From Nitratireductor aquimarinus (lineage in GTDB: Bacteria; Pseudomonadota; Alphaproteobacteria; Rhizobiales; Rhizobiaceae), in the NCBI RefSeq assembly GCF_046773475.1, contig NZ_CP177240.1:606815-670814 (forward strand): DNA of 64,000 nt, written 5' to 3'. This document shows, piece after piece, positions 27,563-36,525 of this stretch. Numbering within the stretch: the stretch's first letter is position 1; every line of letters starts with the position of its first letter. Position numbers and translations under genes: made by a program. The notes under the pieces are model-generated. The model was not told the origin of the DNA and searched no databases. It was given only the letters and a program-made list of their open reading frames with translations.

Positions 27563-27592
27563 GGGGCGGCGCGTGATGAGCCGCCCCTTTTT
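27563..27592 (+). terminator. Rho-independent terminator after the TRAP operon
   Basis: Perfect 8-bp stem GGGGCGGC / GCCGCCCC with a 9-base loop, followed by TTTTTCTT. It ends the + strand TRAP transcript. The convergent phn operon ends 14 bases beyond; on that strand the hairpin lacks a T-tract. Confidence 0.85.
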
Positions 27593-27605
27593 CTTGCGCG
27601 GTGTC

Positions 27606-28436
27606 TCAGGTCAGTTTCGCGCGGATCCGGCGCGATACGGCGTCGATCACCGACACAGTGACCAGGATCATAAGGATGATGAAGGCGGCTTCCTGCCAGT
27701 TGTTGATGCGGATGCGGTCGGAGAGTTGCAGACCGATGCCGCCTGCGCCGACAATGCCCAGAATGGTGGCCGAGCGGACGTTTGACTCGAAGAAATAGAG
27801 CACATGGCTCATCATGACCGGGAAGACCTGCGGGAAGACACCCAGACGCATGACGTGAACATCGCCGCCGCCCGATGCGCGAACGCCTTCGACGGGCTTT
27901 CGATCCGTGTTCTCGATGGCTTCGGCAAAGAGCTTGCTGAAGATCATCACATCGCCCACGGCAATGGCGAGGACGCCGGCAAACGGCCCGAGGCCGACGG
28001 CGGAAACGAAGATCAGCGCCCAGACCAGACCGTCAATGCCACGAAAGGCGTCAAAGAAGCGGCGCAGGCTGAAGTGGAACAGCCAGTTCGGCACGATGTT
28101 CTTTGCACCGAGAAAGCCGAGCGGCAGCGCGACGATGGCGGCAATGAGCGTGCCGAGAAAGGCCATCGCCAACGTTTCGAGCATGGCCTGACAGTATTCC
28201 CAGAAACCATCACCGGGCCATGGGGGGATCATCAGTGTGACCAGAAGGCCGAGCTTGTTGAGGCCCGCAATCAGGCGCATGGGTGAGGCATCGATCCACC
28301 AGAGACCAAAACCGAGCAGGGCGAAGAAGCCCAGCCACAGGGCCCAGTCGCGCAGCTTTTCGGACAGGGGGCGGGAGAAGAGTTGCGGATGGGTGCGCCT
28401 GAGGCGGGCAATGTCGGCGTGCGGGGCAGCGGTCAT
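27606..28436 (-). CDS. phnE: Phosphonate ABC transporter permease PhnE (second copy)
   Basis: Inner-membrane permease of a phosphonate-type importer, 276 residues with about six membrane segments. The EAA-like loop is NTDRKPVEGVRASGGGDVHVMRLGVFPQV, shortened in many relatives to PVEGVRASG. The motif GAGGIGLQLSDRI follows, typical of PhnE. It starts 3 bases after the stop of the other phnE and is the last gene of the phn cluster. Rhizobial phosphonate importers commonly have two PhnE subunits. Confidence 0.9.
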   Translation of the reverse strand: MTAAPHADIARLRRTHPQLFSRPLSEKLRDWALWLGFFALLGFGLWWIDASPMRLIAGLNKLGLLVTLMIPPWPGDGFWEYCQAMLETLAMAFLGTLIAAIVALPLGFLGAKNIVPNWLFHFSLRRFFDAFRGIDGLVWALIFVSAVGLGPFAGVLAIAVGDVMIFSKLFAEAIENTDRKPVEGVRASGGGDVHVMRLGVFPQVFPVMMSHVLYFFESNVRSATILGIVGAGGIGLQLSDRIRINNWQEAAFIILMILVTVSVIDAVSRRIRAKLT

Positions 28437-28439
28437 GGA

Positions 28440-29351
28440 TCAGGCGCTCTGTGTGAGTGAATGGCCGATGAGGCGATGGCGGATGAATTCGCAGGTGATG
28501 TCGATCACCGAAGTGGTGAGGATCAGAAGCAGCATGATGGCCGAGATATCGGTGTATTCGAACTGGCGGATGGCGACGTACAGCTCTTCGCCAATGCCGC
28601 CGGCACCGACGAGGCCGAGGGCGGAAGCGCCGCGCACATTGATCTCGAAGCGCAGCAGCAGGTAGCTGGCGTAGTTCGGCAGGACCTGGGGGACGACACC
28701 GAGCCGCATGATCATCGGCCAGTTGCCGCCGGCGGCGCGAACGCCTTCAATGGGGCGGGGATCAACGTTTTCGTTGACCTCTGCAAACAGCTTGCCCAGC
28801 GAGCCGGCGGTGTGAACGGCAATGGCGAGAACGCCGGCGAACGGGCCAAGACCGAACGCGAACACGAAGATCAGCGCAAAGACCAGCTCCGGCACGGTGC
28901 GGCAGAATTCGAGAATGCGGCGGGCGGCGAAATAGACGCCGGTGCTCTCCACCAGATTGCGCGCGGCCGGAAAACACAGCGCCAGGGCGAAGACGCCTCC
29001 CAGAACGGTGCCGACAAAGCCCATGAGAATGGTCTCAACGAGAAGGCGGAGCCAGTAGCGCAGACCCCAGTACCACTCAGCCAGATCGGACCAGAAGTTC
29101 TCAAGCGTCAGGGTGGGCATGGTTCCAACAATGTAGTTCCAGGCCATGGGAAGGCCCTTCACCAGTTTTGGAATGCTGAAATCGCTGACGAAAACGGAGC
29201 CGGCAAGCGCTACCAGGAACAGGGCGCCATACAGGATCGTCCAATTGCGGTGGGTGATCTTTTGCTGGCGATAGCGCTCGTTGAAGGACGTTAGACGCTC
29301 ATCAAGCGTGCTTGGTCGCATAGGACTGGCGGTGGGGGGCAGTGTGGACAC
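28440..29351 (-). CDS. phnE: Phosphonate ABC transporter permease PhnE (first copy)
   Basis: Permease subunit partnering 27606-28436. The start chosen is GTG 29351 (303 residues), five bases after GAGG; ATG 29321 is an alternative. A longer frame from GTG 29381 begins inside a transcription-terminator hairpin and is unlikely. The coupling loop reads RPIEGVRAAGGNWPMIMRLG near residue 215, then GAGGIGEELYVAIRQFEYT. The order phnC-phnD-phnE-phnE is standard for the importer. The substrate is probably an organophosphonate or a phosphate-ester-like compound, as inferred from the phn context. Confidence 0.88.
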   Translation of the reverse strand: MSTLPPTASPMRPSTLDERLTSFNERYRQQKITHRNWTILYGALFLVALAGSVFVSDFSIPKLVKGLPMAWNYIVGTMPTLTLENFWSDLAEWYWGLRYWLRLLVETILMGFVGTVLGGVFALALCFPAARNLVESTGVYFAARRILEFCRTVPELVFALIFVFAFGLGPFAGVLAIAVHTAGSLGKLFAEVNENVDPRPIEGVRAAGGNWPMIMRLGVVPQVLPNYASYLLLRFEINVRGASALGLVGAGGIGEELYVAIRQFEYTDISAIMLLLILTTSVIDITCEFIRHRLIGHSLTQSA

Positions 29352-29364
29352 GAACGCCTCGTTG

Positions 29365-29399
29365 CAAAAAGAGGCCGGCACGCTTCATGCGCACCGGCC
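29365..29399 (-). terminator. Intrinsic terminator/attenuator between phnD and phnE
   Basis: On the minus strand GGCCGGTGCGC and GCGTGCCGGCC form a stem with a short loop, followed by TCTTTTTG. It starts 8 bases after the phnD stop. Such an element in mid-operon would make the binding protein more abundant than the permeases. Confidence 0.65.
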
Positions 29400-29407
29400 G
29401 GGAGTGA

Positions 29408-30328
29408 TCAGTTCTTGTTCTTGCGACGCTCTTTGGCGTTGAACTCGGTGATGGCGACTACGTTGAGATAGTCTTCGTGCTTGGCCGGGGAATAACCGCT
29501 GGAGGTGCCACGGGTGTATTCGGCAAAGCCTTCAGGGTCTTTCTCCGGGAAAGCCATCAGTGCGGTCTTGAACTCTTCCTGCAGCTCTTCCGGCAGGCTG
29601 GTGAGCATCATGACCGGCGTGTTCGGGATGACCGGCGATTTCCAGATGATGCGCGTGGAGCCGGGTTCGATCAGGCCCTTGCGTTCCATGGTCTGGATGT
29701 TGCCTGCTTCTTCATTGCGCCAATGGGTGGCGACGGCCTCGAACGTGCCGTTGACCAGCGCCATCACGCTCTGTTCGTGTCCGCCGGAGAAGGCGACTTC
29801 GCCGAAATACTCGTTGGGAGAGGTCTCAAGCTCGGTCGACAGGTAATAGGACGGAACGGCATAGCCCGAGGTCGAATTCGGGTCGGCGAAGGCAAAGGAC
29901 TTGCCCTTGATGTCTTCCAGATTCTGGTAGGGGCTGTCGGCGCGGACGGCGATGATCGAGTAGTAGCCCAGATTGCCGCCGCTATCGAGTGTCACGGCGA
30001 CCGGAGCGATTTCCTCGCCCATGATCTTGCGGGCCAGCGCGTAAGCGGCCGGGCCAACCGAGGCGACCTGAACGTGCCCCGAGCGCATGGCCTCGATCAC
30101 GGCGGCATAGTCGGTGCCACGGATCAGGTTCACGGGCACGCCGAGTTCACGGCTCAGATAATCGGCATAGGGCTGGTTGCGGGTGATGGCGTCGGTTTCG
30201 TTTTCGCTCGAGGAAATACCGATGGTCAGTTCGGGATATTCTTCGCGCCAGTCCTGGGCGAGAACCGGGGACGTAAGGGCGAGCGAAACCAGCGCGGCCA
30301 CAAAGCCACGGCGAGTCAGGGTGTGCAT
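29408..30328 (-). CDS. phnD: Phosphonate ABC transporter substrate-binding protein PhnD
   Basis: Periplasmic receptor, 306 residues with a twin-arginine-like/Sec signal peptide at residues 1-24 (LTRRGFVAALVSLALTSPVLA). PhnD-family segments include IGISSSENE, GTDYAAVIEAMRSGHVQVAS, FADPNSTSGYAVPSYYL near residue 145 and SGGHEQSVMALVNGTFEAVA. The serine-threonine-serine stretch DPNSTSG is the usual phosphonate-binding segment. It is followed by an attenuator and then the two permeases. Ligand identity beyond the phosphonate family cannot be read. Confidence 0.92.
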   Translation of the reverse strand: MHTLTRRGFVAALVSLALTSPVLAQDWREEYPELTIGISSSENETDAITRNQPYADYLSRELGVPVNLIRGTDYAAVIEAMRSGHVQVASVGPAAYALARKIMGEEIAPVAVTLDSGGNLGYYSIIAVRADSPYQNLEDIKGKSFAFADPNSTSGYAVPSYYLSTELETSPNEYFGEVAFSGGHEQSVMALVNGTFEAVATHWRNEEAGNIQTMERKGLIEPGSTRIIWKSPVIPNTPVMMLTSLPEELQEEFKTALMAFPEKDPEGFAEYTRGTSSGYSPAKHEDYLNVVAITEFNAKERRKNKN

Positions 30329-30360
30329 TGATGTAGCTCCGAGTTGGGGAGGAGGGGCGG

Positions 30361-31188
<828 letters not shown>

Positions 31189-31242
31189 GTTCAACCCCGT
31201 AGCGTTGCTATGCACTGACCCTAGATCGCTTTGATGACGCGG

Positions 31243-32442
31243 CTAACTCATTCGAATGACATGTTCGTGACGGCTTGCGATACCGGCGGGCAGCACCTTT
31301 CCGTCGGCATGAACAAGGCGGCCGCGCGAGAAGGTGGCGTGGACCTGCCCCACGCCCGTTGAAGACGCGACAAGCATGTCGGCGCGCAGTCCCACACGGA
31401 TTTCGCCGCGGTCCAGAAGGCCAAGCGCACGTGCAGGGTTGAACGATGTCAGGCGCGCAGCGCCAGCCAGCCCGTCGGGGTCGGTCTCTGCCAGCACCAG
31501 AACCGCCGGCAGCATGGCGGAGGGGTGATAGTCGGCGGCGAGCAGGTCGAGCACGCCGGAAGCATGGGCTTCCCGTGCCGAGAGATTGCCCGAATAGGAC
31601 TGGCCGCGCAGTGCGTTGGGTGCGCCCATGGCGTTCAGCATGCCACGTCGATGAGCTTCCCGGGCGGCCTCAAGCGTTACCGGAAATTCGCTGATTTTGA
31701 TCCCGAGCTGCTCCATCAGCGTCACTTTTTCGACCGTGTCATCATCATGGCTGGCCACGGGCACGCCATGCATGGCGCAATACTGGGTAATGGCGCGCAG
31801 TGTGGCGATCATGTCGCCGGCCGTTTCCTGCCGGTCCCTGATGCGCTGTTGCAGCTGCTCGGCAGCGGCTTCAAGCGAGATGCCCTTGTTGCGGGAGATG
31901 TTGGCCGCCTGAAGCTCCAGATCACGATACTGTCCCTGACCGGGCGTGTGGTCACAGAGCGAGACCAGATCCACCGAGCCTTCGCTGACCAGTTCCTTGA
32001 CCACCGAAAGGGCAGCGGGAAACGTCACTTCGAAACGGGCGTGAACGCGATGATCGATGAGCAGATTTGGCCGTGCGGAGACGACGGCGCGGATCAGTTT
32101 GCTGGTGAAGTCGTAGGAACGCATATGCCCGTAGGCCGAGCCCGGAGCGAAGGACAGCGAGGCATAGGCGGTGGTGATGCCGGATGTCGCCAGCTTCATG
32201 TCGAGGTCGCGCAGCCCCATGTCCATGGGCATGCGCACGCCGGGGCGGGGCTCCATCTCGCGCTCGATCATGTCGCCATGCATGTCGATCATGCCGGGCA
32301 GTAAGAGAAGGCCATTGCCTTCCATGTCTGCGCCGGAAACCGGGGTTTCGCTGATCTCTGCGATCAGACCGTCTTCGATGCGCAGGGCGCCCCTGTCGAT
32401 GACGCGGTCTGCAAGTACGATACGGAAATCAGAGAGCCACAT
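31243..32442 (-). CDS. phnM: PhnM-family amidohydrolase (ribose 1-methylphosphonate 5-triphosphate diphosphatase family), divergent
   Basis: Metal-dependent hydrolase which in the C-P lyase pathway removes pyrophosphate from the ribosyl triphosphate intermediate. ATG 32442 gives 399 residues; the longer open frame runs into phnL. The metal site is DMHGDMIERE (H55, D57), where relatives usually read H-T-D. Other landmarks are SHDDDTVEKV, GAPNALRGQSYSGNLSA and LAADYHPSAML, with the arginine-rich EMEPRPGVRMP. The gene overlaps phnL by 14 bases. Its last codons contain a Pho-box-like element for phnC. Membership of the family is clear; it appears to belong to a divergent branch. Confidence 0.87.
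   Translation of the reverse strand: MWLSDFRIVLADRVIDRGALRIEDGLIAEISETPVSGADMEGNGLLLLPGMIDMHGDMIEREMEPRPGVRMPMDMGLRDLDMKLATSGITTAYASLSFAPGSAYGHMRSYDFTSKLIRAVVSARPNLLIDHRVHARFEVTFPAALSVVKELVSEGSVDLVSLCDHTPGQGQYRDLELQAANISRNKGISLEAAAEQLQQRIRDRQETAGDMIATLRAITQYCAMHGVPVASHDDDTVEKVTLMEQLGIKISEFPVTLEAAREAHRRGMLNAMGAPNALRGQSYSGNLSAREAHASGVLDLLAADYHPSAMLPAVLVLAETDPDGLAGAARLTSFNPARALGLLDRGEIRVGLRADMLVASSTGVGQVHATFSRGRLVHADGKVLPAGIASRHEHVIRMS
31247..31273 (-). promoter_or_regulatory. Internal control region of phnCDE: palindrome plus Pho-box-like repeat inside the phnM 3' end
   Basis: Plus-strand CTCATTCGAATGA (31247-31259, containing the palindrome TCATTCGAATGA) overlaps ATGACAT-gttc-GTGACGG (31256-31273). 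On the minus strand the latter reads CCGTCAC-gaac-ATGTCAT, two 7-base units at 11-base spacing like a PhoB box. The same pair of elements occurs at 37725-37775 before phnF. It lies within the last codons of phnM, about 60 bases before phnC. Confidence 0.6.
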
Positions 32443-33163
32443 GGTCTTCTTCCTTGGTGAGCTGGTCTGCGACGACTTTGGTATTGAGATTGATTTCACG
32501 GTCGATCAATGCGGCGACATCGCCGGGATGATGGAAAACGCCGATGATGGCGACGCCGTGCGCTTTCAGATCGGAGAGGCGACGCACCAGCGCCTCGCGC
32601 GCGCCGGCGTCGAGCGATGCCGTCGGCTCATCCAGCAAAAGCAAACGCTGCGGCAGGATGAGGGCGCGGGCCAGATTGACCTTCTGCTGCTCGCCGCCCG
32701 AGAAGGTGCTGGGATAGGCGCGCCAGAGCTCTGGCCGGACACCGAACTGGTCGAGCCAGTGGCGGGCCTGATCCAGCGCTTCATCCTGTGCGATGCCCGC
32801 AAGGCGAAGCGGTTCGGCAACGATGTCCTGCGCCGCGACTCGCGGGCGGGCGTTCAGGAACTGGGTGACGAAGCCGATTTCCTCGCGACGCAGCAGGGAA
32901 ATGTCGACATCAGCCGCATTGGCAAGGTCGATTTCACCATGGCCGGAGCGGTACCAGACATGGCCGCCAACGGGCAGATAGCTCCGCCAGATGGTGCGCA
33001 GCAATGTCGATTTGCCCGCACCGTTGTGACCGCGAAGCAGCAGGAATTCGCCCTCGTGGAGGTCGAAGCTCACGTCTTCGAAGGCATGCAGCGCGCTGTC
33101 GAGGTGATACATGCGGAAGGTCTTGGTGAGGCCTTCGACACGCAGCAATGGAGTGGTCGTCAT
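32429..33163 (-). CDS. phnL: C-P lyase complex ATP-binding subunit PhnL
   Basis: ABC-type ATPase associated with the C-P lyase complex, not with transport. The 244-residue protein has Walker A GHNGAGKST near residue 40, the signature FSGGEQQKVNLARAL near 152 and Walker B LLLDEPTASLD. The PhnL-specific block VSLLRREEIGFVTQFLNARPR is present. It starts 9 bases after phnK and overlaps phnM. In the E. coli system PhnL binds as a dimer with PhnK on the core complex. Confidence 0.9.
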   Translation of the reverse strand: MTTTPLLRVEGLTKTFRMYHLDSALHAFEDVSFDLHEGEFLLLRGHNGAGKSTLLRTIWRSYLPVGGHVWYRSGHGEIDLANAADVDISLLRREEIGFVTQFLNARPRVAAQDIVAEPLRLAGIAQDEALDQARHWLDQFGVRPELWRAYPSTFSGGEQQKVNLARALILPQRLLLLDEPTASLDAGAREALVRRLSDLKAHGVAIIGVFHHPGDVAALIDREINLNTKVVADQLTKEEDHVAL

Positions 33164-33172
33164 GGTCTCATC

Positions 33173-33994
33173 CTAGAGTTTGGCGTGCACAAGCTGTTGC
33201 GTGTAGGGGTGCTGCGGGTCCTGAAAGATCTGGTCGGCCAGCCCCTGTTCGACCACCTGCCCATGGCGCATGACCATGACGCGGTCGGCCATGGTGCGGA
33301 TGACGCCGAGATCGTGACTGACCAGAACCATGGTGATCTTGCGGTCACGCTGGAGACGCTTGAGCGTGTCAAGAACCAGAGCCTGAACCGATACGTCGAG
33401 GCCGGTGGTTGGTTCATCGAGCAGGAGCAGCGCCGGCTCAAGCGCGATGGCCTTGGCCAGCTGCACGCGCTGCTGCATGCCGCCCGAAAGCTCGATCGGC
33501 CGCGCATCCATCCGCTCCAGGGGGAACTCCGAAGCATCGAGCGCCTCGCGGGCTCTGGCGCGCAACACATCGAAGCTGCGTTCGCCGGCAATCAGAAGTC
33601 GCTCTGCAACATTGCCGCTTGAGGACTGGCGCATGAGCAGGCCGAGATGCGGGTTCTGATAGACGATGCCGATATGGCGGGCGCAGAGCATGCGCCGCTG
33701 ATAGCGGGTGAGGTCGAACAGATTGCCGTCCTCGCGGTCAGGCAGGCGCAGCCGGTAGTCGCCGGTATCGGGCGTGTCTTCGAGGTTCATCATGCGCAGA
33801 AGCGTGGACTTTCCCGAACCGCTTTCCCCGACAATGCCCATGACTTCGCCGGGATAGACCGTGGCGTCCACGTCGCGCAGGGCGCGCACATCGCCAAAGC
33901 TCCTGGAGATGTTGTTCATGGTCAAAAGCGGTCTTGCCCGCATCAGGCGCGGGGCCTCGCGCTCAAGCGCGGCAGGCGTGAGATCAAGGCTCAT
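33173..33994 (-). CDS. phnK: C-P lyase complex ATP-binding subunit PhnK
   Basis: ABC-type ATPase that docks on the PhnJ side of the C-P lyase core. The 273-residue protein has an N-terminal extension of about 25 residues before the ATPase fold. Walker A GESGSGKST is near residue 57, the signature LSGGMQQRVQLAKAIALEP near 168 and Walker B LLLDEPTTGLD near 190. The segment RMLCARHIGIVYQNPHLGL is PhnK-typical. Its start overlaps the phnJ stop by 4 bases. Since it normally contacts PhnJ, its co-evolution with the altered PhnJ here is of interest. Confidence 0.9.
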   Translation of the reverse strand: MSLDLTPAALEREAPRLMRARPLLTMNNISRSFGDVRALRDVDATVYPGEVMGIVGESGSGKSTLLRMMNLEDTPDTGDYRLRLPDREDGNLFDLTRYQRRMLCARHIGIVYQNPHLGLLMRQSSSGNVAERLLIAGERSFDVLRARAREALDASEFPLERMDARPIELSGGMQQRVQLAKAIALEPALLLLDEPTTGLDVSVQALVLDTLKRLQRDRKITMVLVSHDLGVIRTMADRVMVMRHGQVVEQGLADQIFQDPQHPYTQQLVHAKL

Positions 33995-34905
33995 GCTGAA
34001 TACTCCCCGTCGCGGTACCAGGTCTCACCGATCTCGGTCGGTGCGCCTTCTGCCTTTTGAATGGCCTTGATGCCGAGATTGCTGTCGGAGACTTCGAAGG
34101 TCGACCCGCCATTGTCCTGTGGAATCTCGTTCATGAAATAGCCGGAGAGGCCCGAGCGGCGGCAGGTGAGATGTGCGTGTTCTTCCACCTGATAGGGGCG
34201 GTCGGAGAACACAAGCGGTTCGACGCGGGTAAATGGCGGAACGGCGAAGAGGCGTTTTTCGCGGCCTGCCGAGAGGAAGGTCAGGTGCTTTGCCATGTTC
34301 AGCTTGGGCACGTCCCAGCGCGGAATGGGCGAGGGCGTCATCACGTGGCGGCCATTGACCATGCTCGGATAGGCTGCGCCTTGCATGATCCGGCCCTTGC
34401 GCACGATCTGCTCATAGAGCGTGAGCCAGAGTTTTCCGTAGTCGGCGTCCGCATGCATCTGCCGGGCGATGGACATGTTGGGCTCAACGCCGCGCAGCGG
34501 CTCCGGATTGGGAACCTGGAGGACGAGGATCTGATCCTCGCGCATGACCTCTTCCGGCACGCGGTGGCGGGACTGGACAATCGAGGCGGAGAGCGTGTCC
34601 CAGGTTTCTGCAGCGCCGGACACGCGGGAGATGAAGCGGCGGATCGACGCCGCGTTGACGCCATCATCCGCGCCCTGGTCGATAACCTTCACGGTCGAAG
34701 CCGGGTTGACGAGGGTGAGCGTGACCTGAAGGCCGCCCGTTCCCCAGCCGCGTGCCATGGGCACTTCGCGGCTCGCATAGGGCATCTGGCACCCCGGCAC
34801 GGCGATGGCCTTGAGCATCTTGCGGCGCAGTTCGCGTTTGGCCGACGCGTCGAGAAAGCCGTAGCTGGTTGCGGCCCAGTCCTTTGTGAGAGAGGCAAGG
34901 CTCAT
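33991..34905 (-). CDS. phnJ: PhnJ-family C-P lyase subunit lacking most of the conserved cysteines
   Basis: 304-residue homologue of the radical-SAM-like C-P lyase catalytic subunit. The family core is clear: KAIAVPGCQMPYASREVPMA, RGWGTGGLQVTL, VIDQGADDGVNAASIRRF, PPFTRVEPLVF. The glycine proposed as radical site in E. coli (G32) is present as G38. In E. coli PhnJ four cysteines (C241, C244, C266, C272) ligate the Fe-S/metal site and supply the thiyl. Here the matching region, residues 245-280, has only C248 (HLTCRR). FVCSDTDYC is replaced by FEVSDSNLG (V272, G278). The frame is continuous, so no frameshift explains this. It overlaps phnI and phnK by 4 bases. Chemistry may differ from C-P cleavage. 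Confidence 0.85.
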   Translation of the reverse strand: MSLASLTKDWAATSYGFLDASAKRELRRKMLKAIAVPGCQMPYASREVPMARGWGTGGLQVTLTLVNPASTVKVIDQGADDGVNAASIRRFISRVSGAAETWDTLSASIVQSRHRVPEEVMREDQILVLQVPNPEPLRGVEPNMSIARQMHADADYGKLWLTLYEQIVRKGRIMQGAAYPSMVNGRHVMTPSPIPRWDVPKLNMAKHLTFLSAGREKRLFAVPPFTRVEPLVFSDRPYQVEEHAHLTCRRSGLSGYFMNEIPQDNGGSTFEVSDSNLGIKAIQKAEGAPTEIGETWYRDGEYSA

Positions 34906-35987
34906 TCTGCTGGCTCCATCTGGCGGGTTTCTGCCGGCGCAGCATCGGCTGCAGTTTTTTTCGCCTTGGCGTCTCGCATCGCGTCGAGCACCGACTGAAA
35001 GGTCACGTAGTGCGGCAGCTTGAAGTGGATGCAGAAGCCCGAGGCTTCCACGCTTTCGGTGTGGTAGAGGTAGAACTCTTCATGCACGGCCGAGCCTACC
35101 GGGGCTTCGGCCGAATTCAGATCGAGCGTTGCTGCGGCGATGACCTTGACCTCGTTCCAGCCGAAGGTCGCGGCGAAGCCGAGTTCGAGATAGCCGCCCT
35201 TTTCCTTCGAAGTCACTTCGGCCTGGCTGACGCGCACGCGCCCGGCTGAAAACTCCGTGCCGCGCGGGTGGCGCACCACCACATTGGCTTCGCCGAGGCG
35301 CAGTTCGTTGACGGTCGGGTGGGCATTGCCATATCCGCGCATGGCGGCATAGCCGAGGGCGAGCACACCGCCGGTTTCTGCGCGGGCAAGGCTTTGCAGG
35401 CGATGGGCGCGTGACGCGGGAAAAAGAAGCGGCTCGCGCGTCAGGTCGGGAATGTCCTCCGGTGCGGTGTCCGGTTCGGTGGCCGGGGCGACCAGCCCCT
35501 GCTGACGCTGCCACTCGGCCAGAGAAGGTTGGCGTACAGGCGCCGGGGCCTGTGCGCTGTCGACCGGCGGAGGCGTGAAGGGTTTTCCTTCCAGCACGTC
35601 TGTTGCCAGAACACGGTGCGAATAATCCAGCGTCGGCCCGAGTATCTGCCCGCCGGGAATGTCCTTGAAGGCGGCGGAAATGCGGCGCTGCGTGAGCACT
35701 TCATCCTGCTGCACGGGGCGGGCTATGGCGAGGCGCGGCTGCGTGGTGCGCCAGGCGCGCAGAACCAGCACGGCTTCGGAAAGCTCACCGCCCGTCTGCG
35801 CCAGCGCGAGCGCCGCGAGTTCCTCATCATAAAGCGAGGCTTCGCCCATCACGCGGTCGACCAGATAGGGCATGGTTTTGCGGATCGTGTCGACGCGGGC
35901 CGCGTCGATGGGGCCAAGGTCCTGACGGAACAGCCGTTCGGCCTGTTCGATGGCCTTTTCGCCACCACGGGTTGCCACATAGGCCAT
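34902..35987 (-). CDS. phnI: PhnI-family C-P lyase subunit, divergent
   Basis: Nucleoside-hydrolase-like subunit which with PhnG, H and L couples phosphonate to the ribose of ATP. ATG 35987 gives 361 residues with the canonical N-terminus AYVATRGGEKAIEQAERL. A longer open frame to 36194 is non-coding shadow over phnH. Conserved blocks are YDEELAALALAQTGGE, RRISAAFKDIPGGQILGPT, GYGNAHPTVNELR and FCIHFKLPHYVTFQSVLD. The usual RGYGLVFG-x-SERKAMAMA region reads ELGFAATFGWNEVKVIAAA, and the usual QDEEF segment reads HEEF, so the C-terminal third is unusual. It is one of several altered Phn subunits in this cluster. Confidence 0.88.
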   Translation of the reverse strand: MAYVATRGGEKAIEQAERLFRQDLGPIDAARVDTIRKTMPYLVDRVMGEASLYDEELAALALAQTGGELSEAVLVLRAWRTTQPRLAIARPVQQDEVLTQRRISAAFKDIPGGQILGPTLDYSHRVLATDVLEGKPFTPPPVDSAQAPAPVRQPSLAEWQRQQGLVAPATEPDTAPEDIPDLTREPLLFPASRAHRLQSLARAETGGVLALGYAAMRGYGNAHPTVNELRLGEANVVVRHPRGTEFSAGRVRVSQAEVTSKEKGGYLELGFAATFGWNEVKVIAAATLDLNSAEAPVGSAVHEEFYLYHTESVEASGFCIHFKLPHYVTFQSVLDAMRDAKAKKTAADAAPAETRQMEPAE

Positions 35988-35988
35988 T

Positions 35989-36525
35989 CTAGAGAACCTC
36001 CACCTTGGTCGAGCGCGGGATGCCGATGACGGAACCCGCATCGACGAAAAAGCAGTCAAAGCCTTCCGGATAGGCGCAGAGCATTGCGCGCATGGCCCAG
36101 AAGGCCGGTGGCGCGTCGAGTGAGATCTCTGTTGGCTCTTCAATGCCGGGGCCGCTGAGCCGCAGGCGCTGGCCTGCGTGTCGGGCGGCGACAATCAGCG
36201 TCGCGCCATCATCGGGGTAAAGGGGACTGCCGCAGCGAAGCTGGACGATCTGGTCCGCGGCGTTTTCGAGCGACGACAGGAAAACATGGTCGGCCCGCGA
36301 AACATCACCTGTGACGAGCGCTCCGCTGGCGGAGACGGCCTCGCGCAGGTCCGGCGTATCGGCAAACACGGTGCATTCGAGATCCACCAGTGTTTCTGCA
36401 ATGCCGGCAAGGCCGGCCTCCGGCATCACGCGGGCATCGCCCGGGCGCGACAGCGCCCACATGAGCGCCTGGAATGTGGAATTGCAGCGCAGTTCAATGG
36501 CGTCGGGTGGTGCAACGGTCAACAT
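35989..36525 (-). CDS. phnH: C-P lyase subunit PhnH
   Basis: 178-residue subunit of the phosphonate-ribosylation complex, a PLP-transferase-like fold without the cofactor. Recognisable features are FQALMWALSRPGDAR near residue 18, the segment RCGSPLYPDDGATLIV, LSGPGIEEPTEISLD and the C-terminal IPRSTKVEV. It starts within the last codon of phnG and ends 1 base before the phnI start. The length is slightly short of E. coli PhnH (about 190). Confidence 0.88.
   Translation of the reverse strand: MLTVAPPDAIELRCNSTFQALMWALSRPGDARVMPEAGLAGIAETLVDLECTVFADTPDLREAVSASGALVTGDVSRADHVFLSSLENAADQIVQLRCGSPLYPDDGATLIVAARHAGQRLRLSGPGIEEPTEISLDAPPAFWAMRAMLCAYPEGFDCFFVDAGSVIGIPRSTKVEVL

Noticed and set aside
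29352..29381. phnE start at GTG 29381
   Set aside because: The codon lies inside the terminator hairpin after phnD; GTG 29351 has a proper GAGG spacing.
33991..34905. PhnJ cysteine loss caused by a frameshift
   Set aside because: The reading frame is continuous through the region and the residues between and after (Y-F-M-N-E-I, F-E-V-S-D) align with the family without an indel that changes frame.
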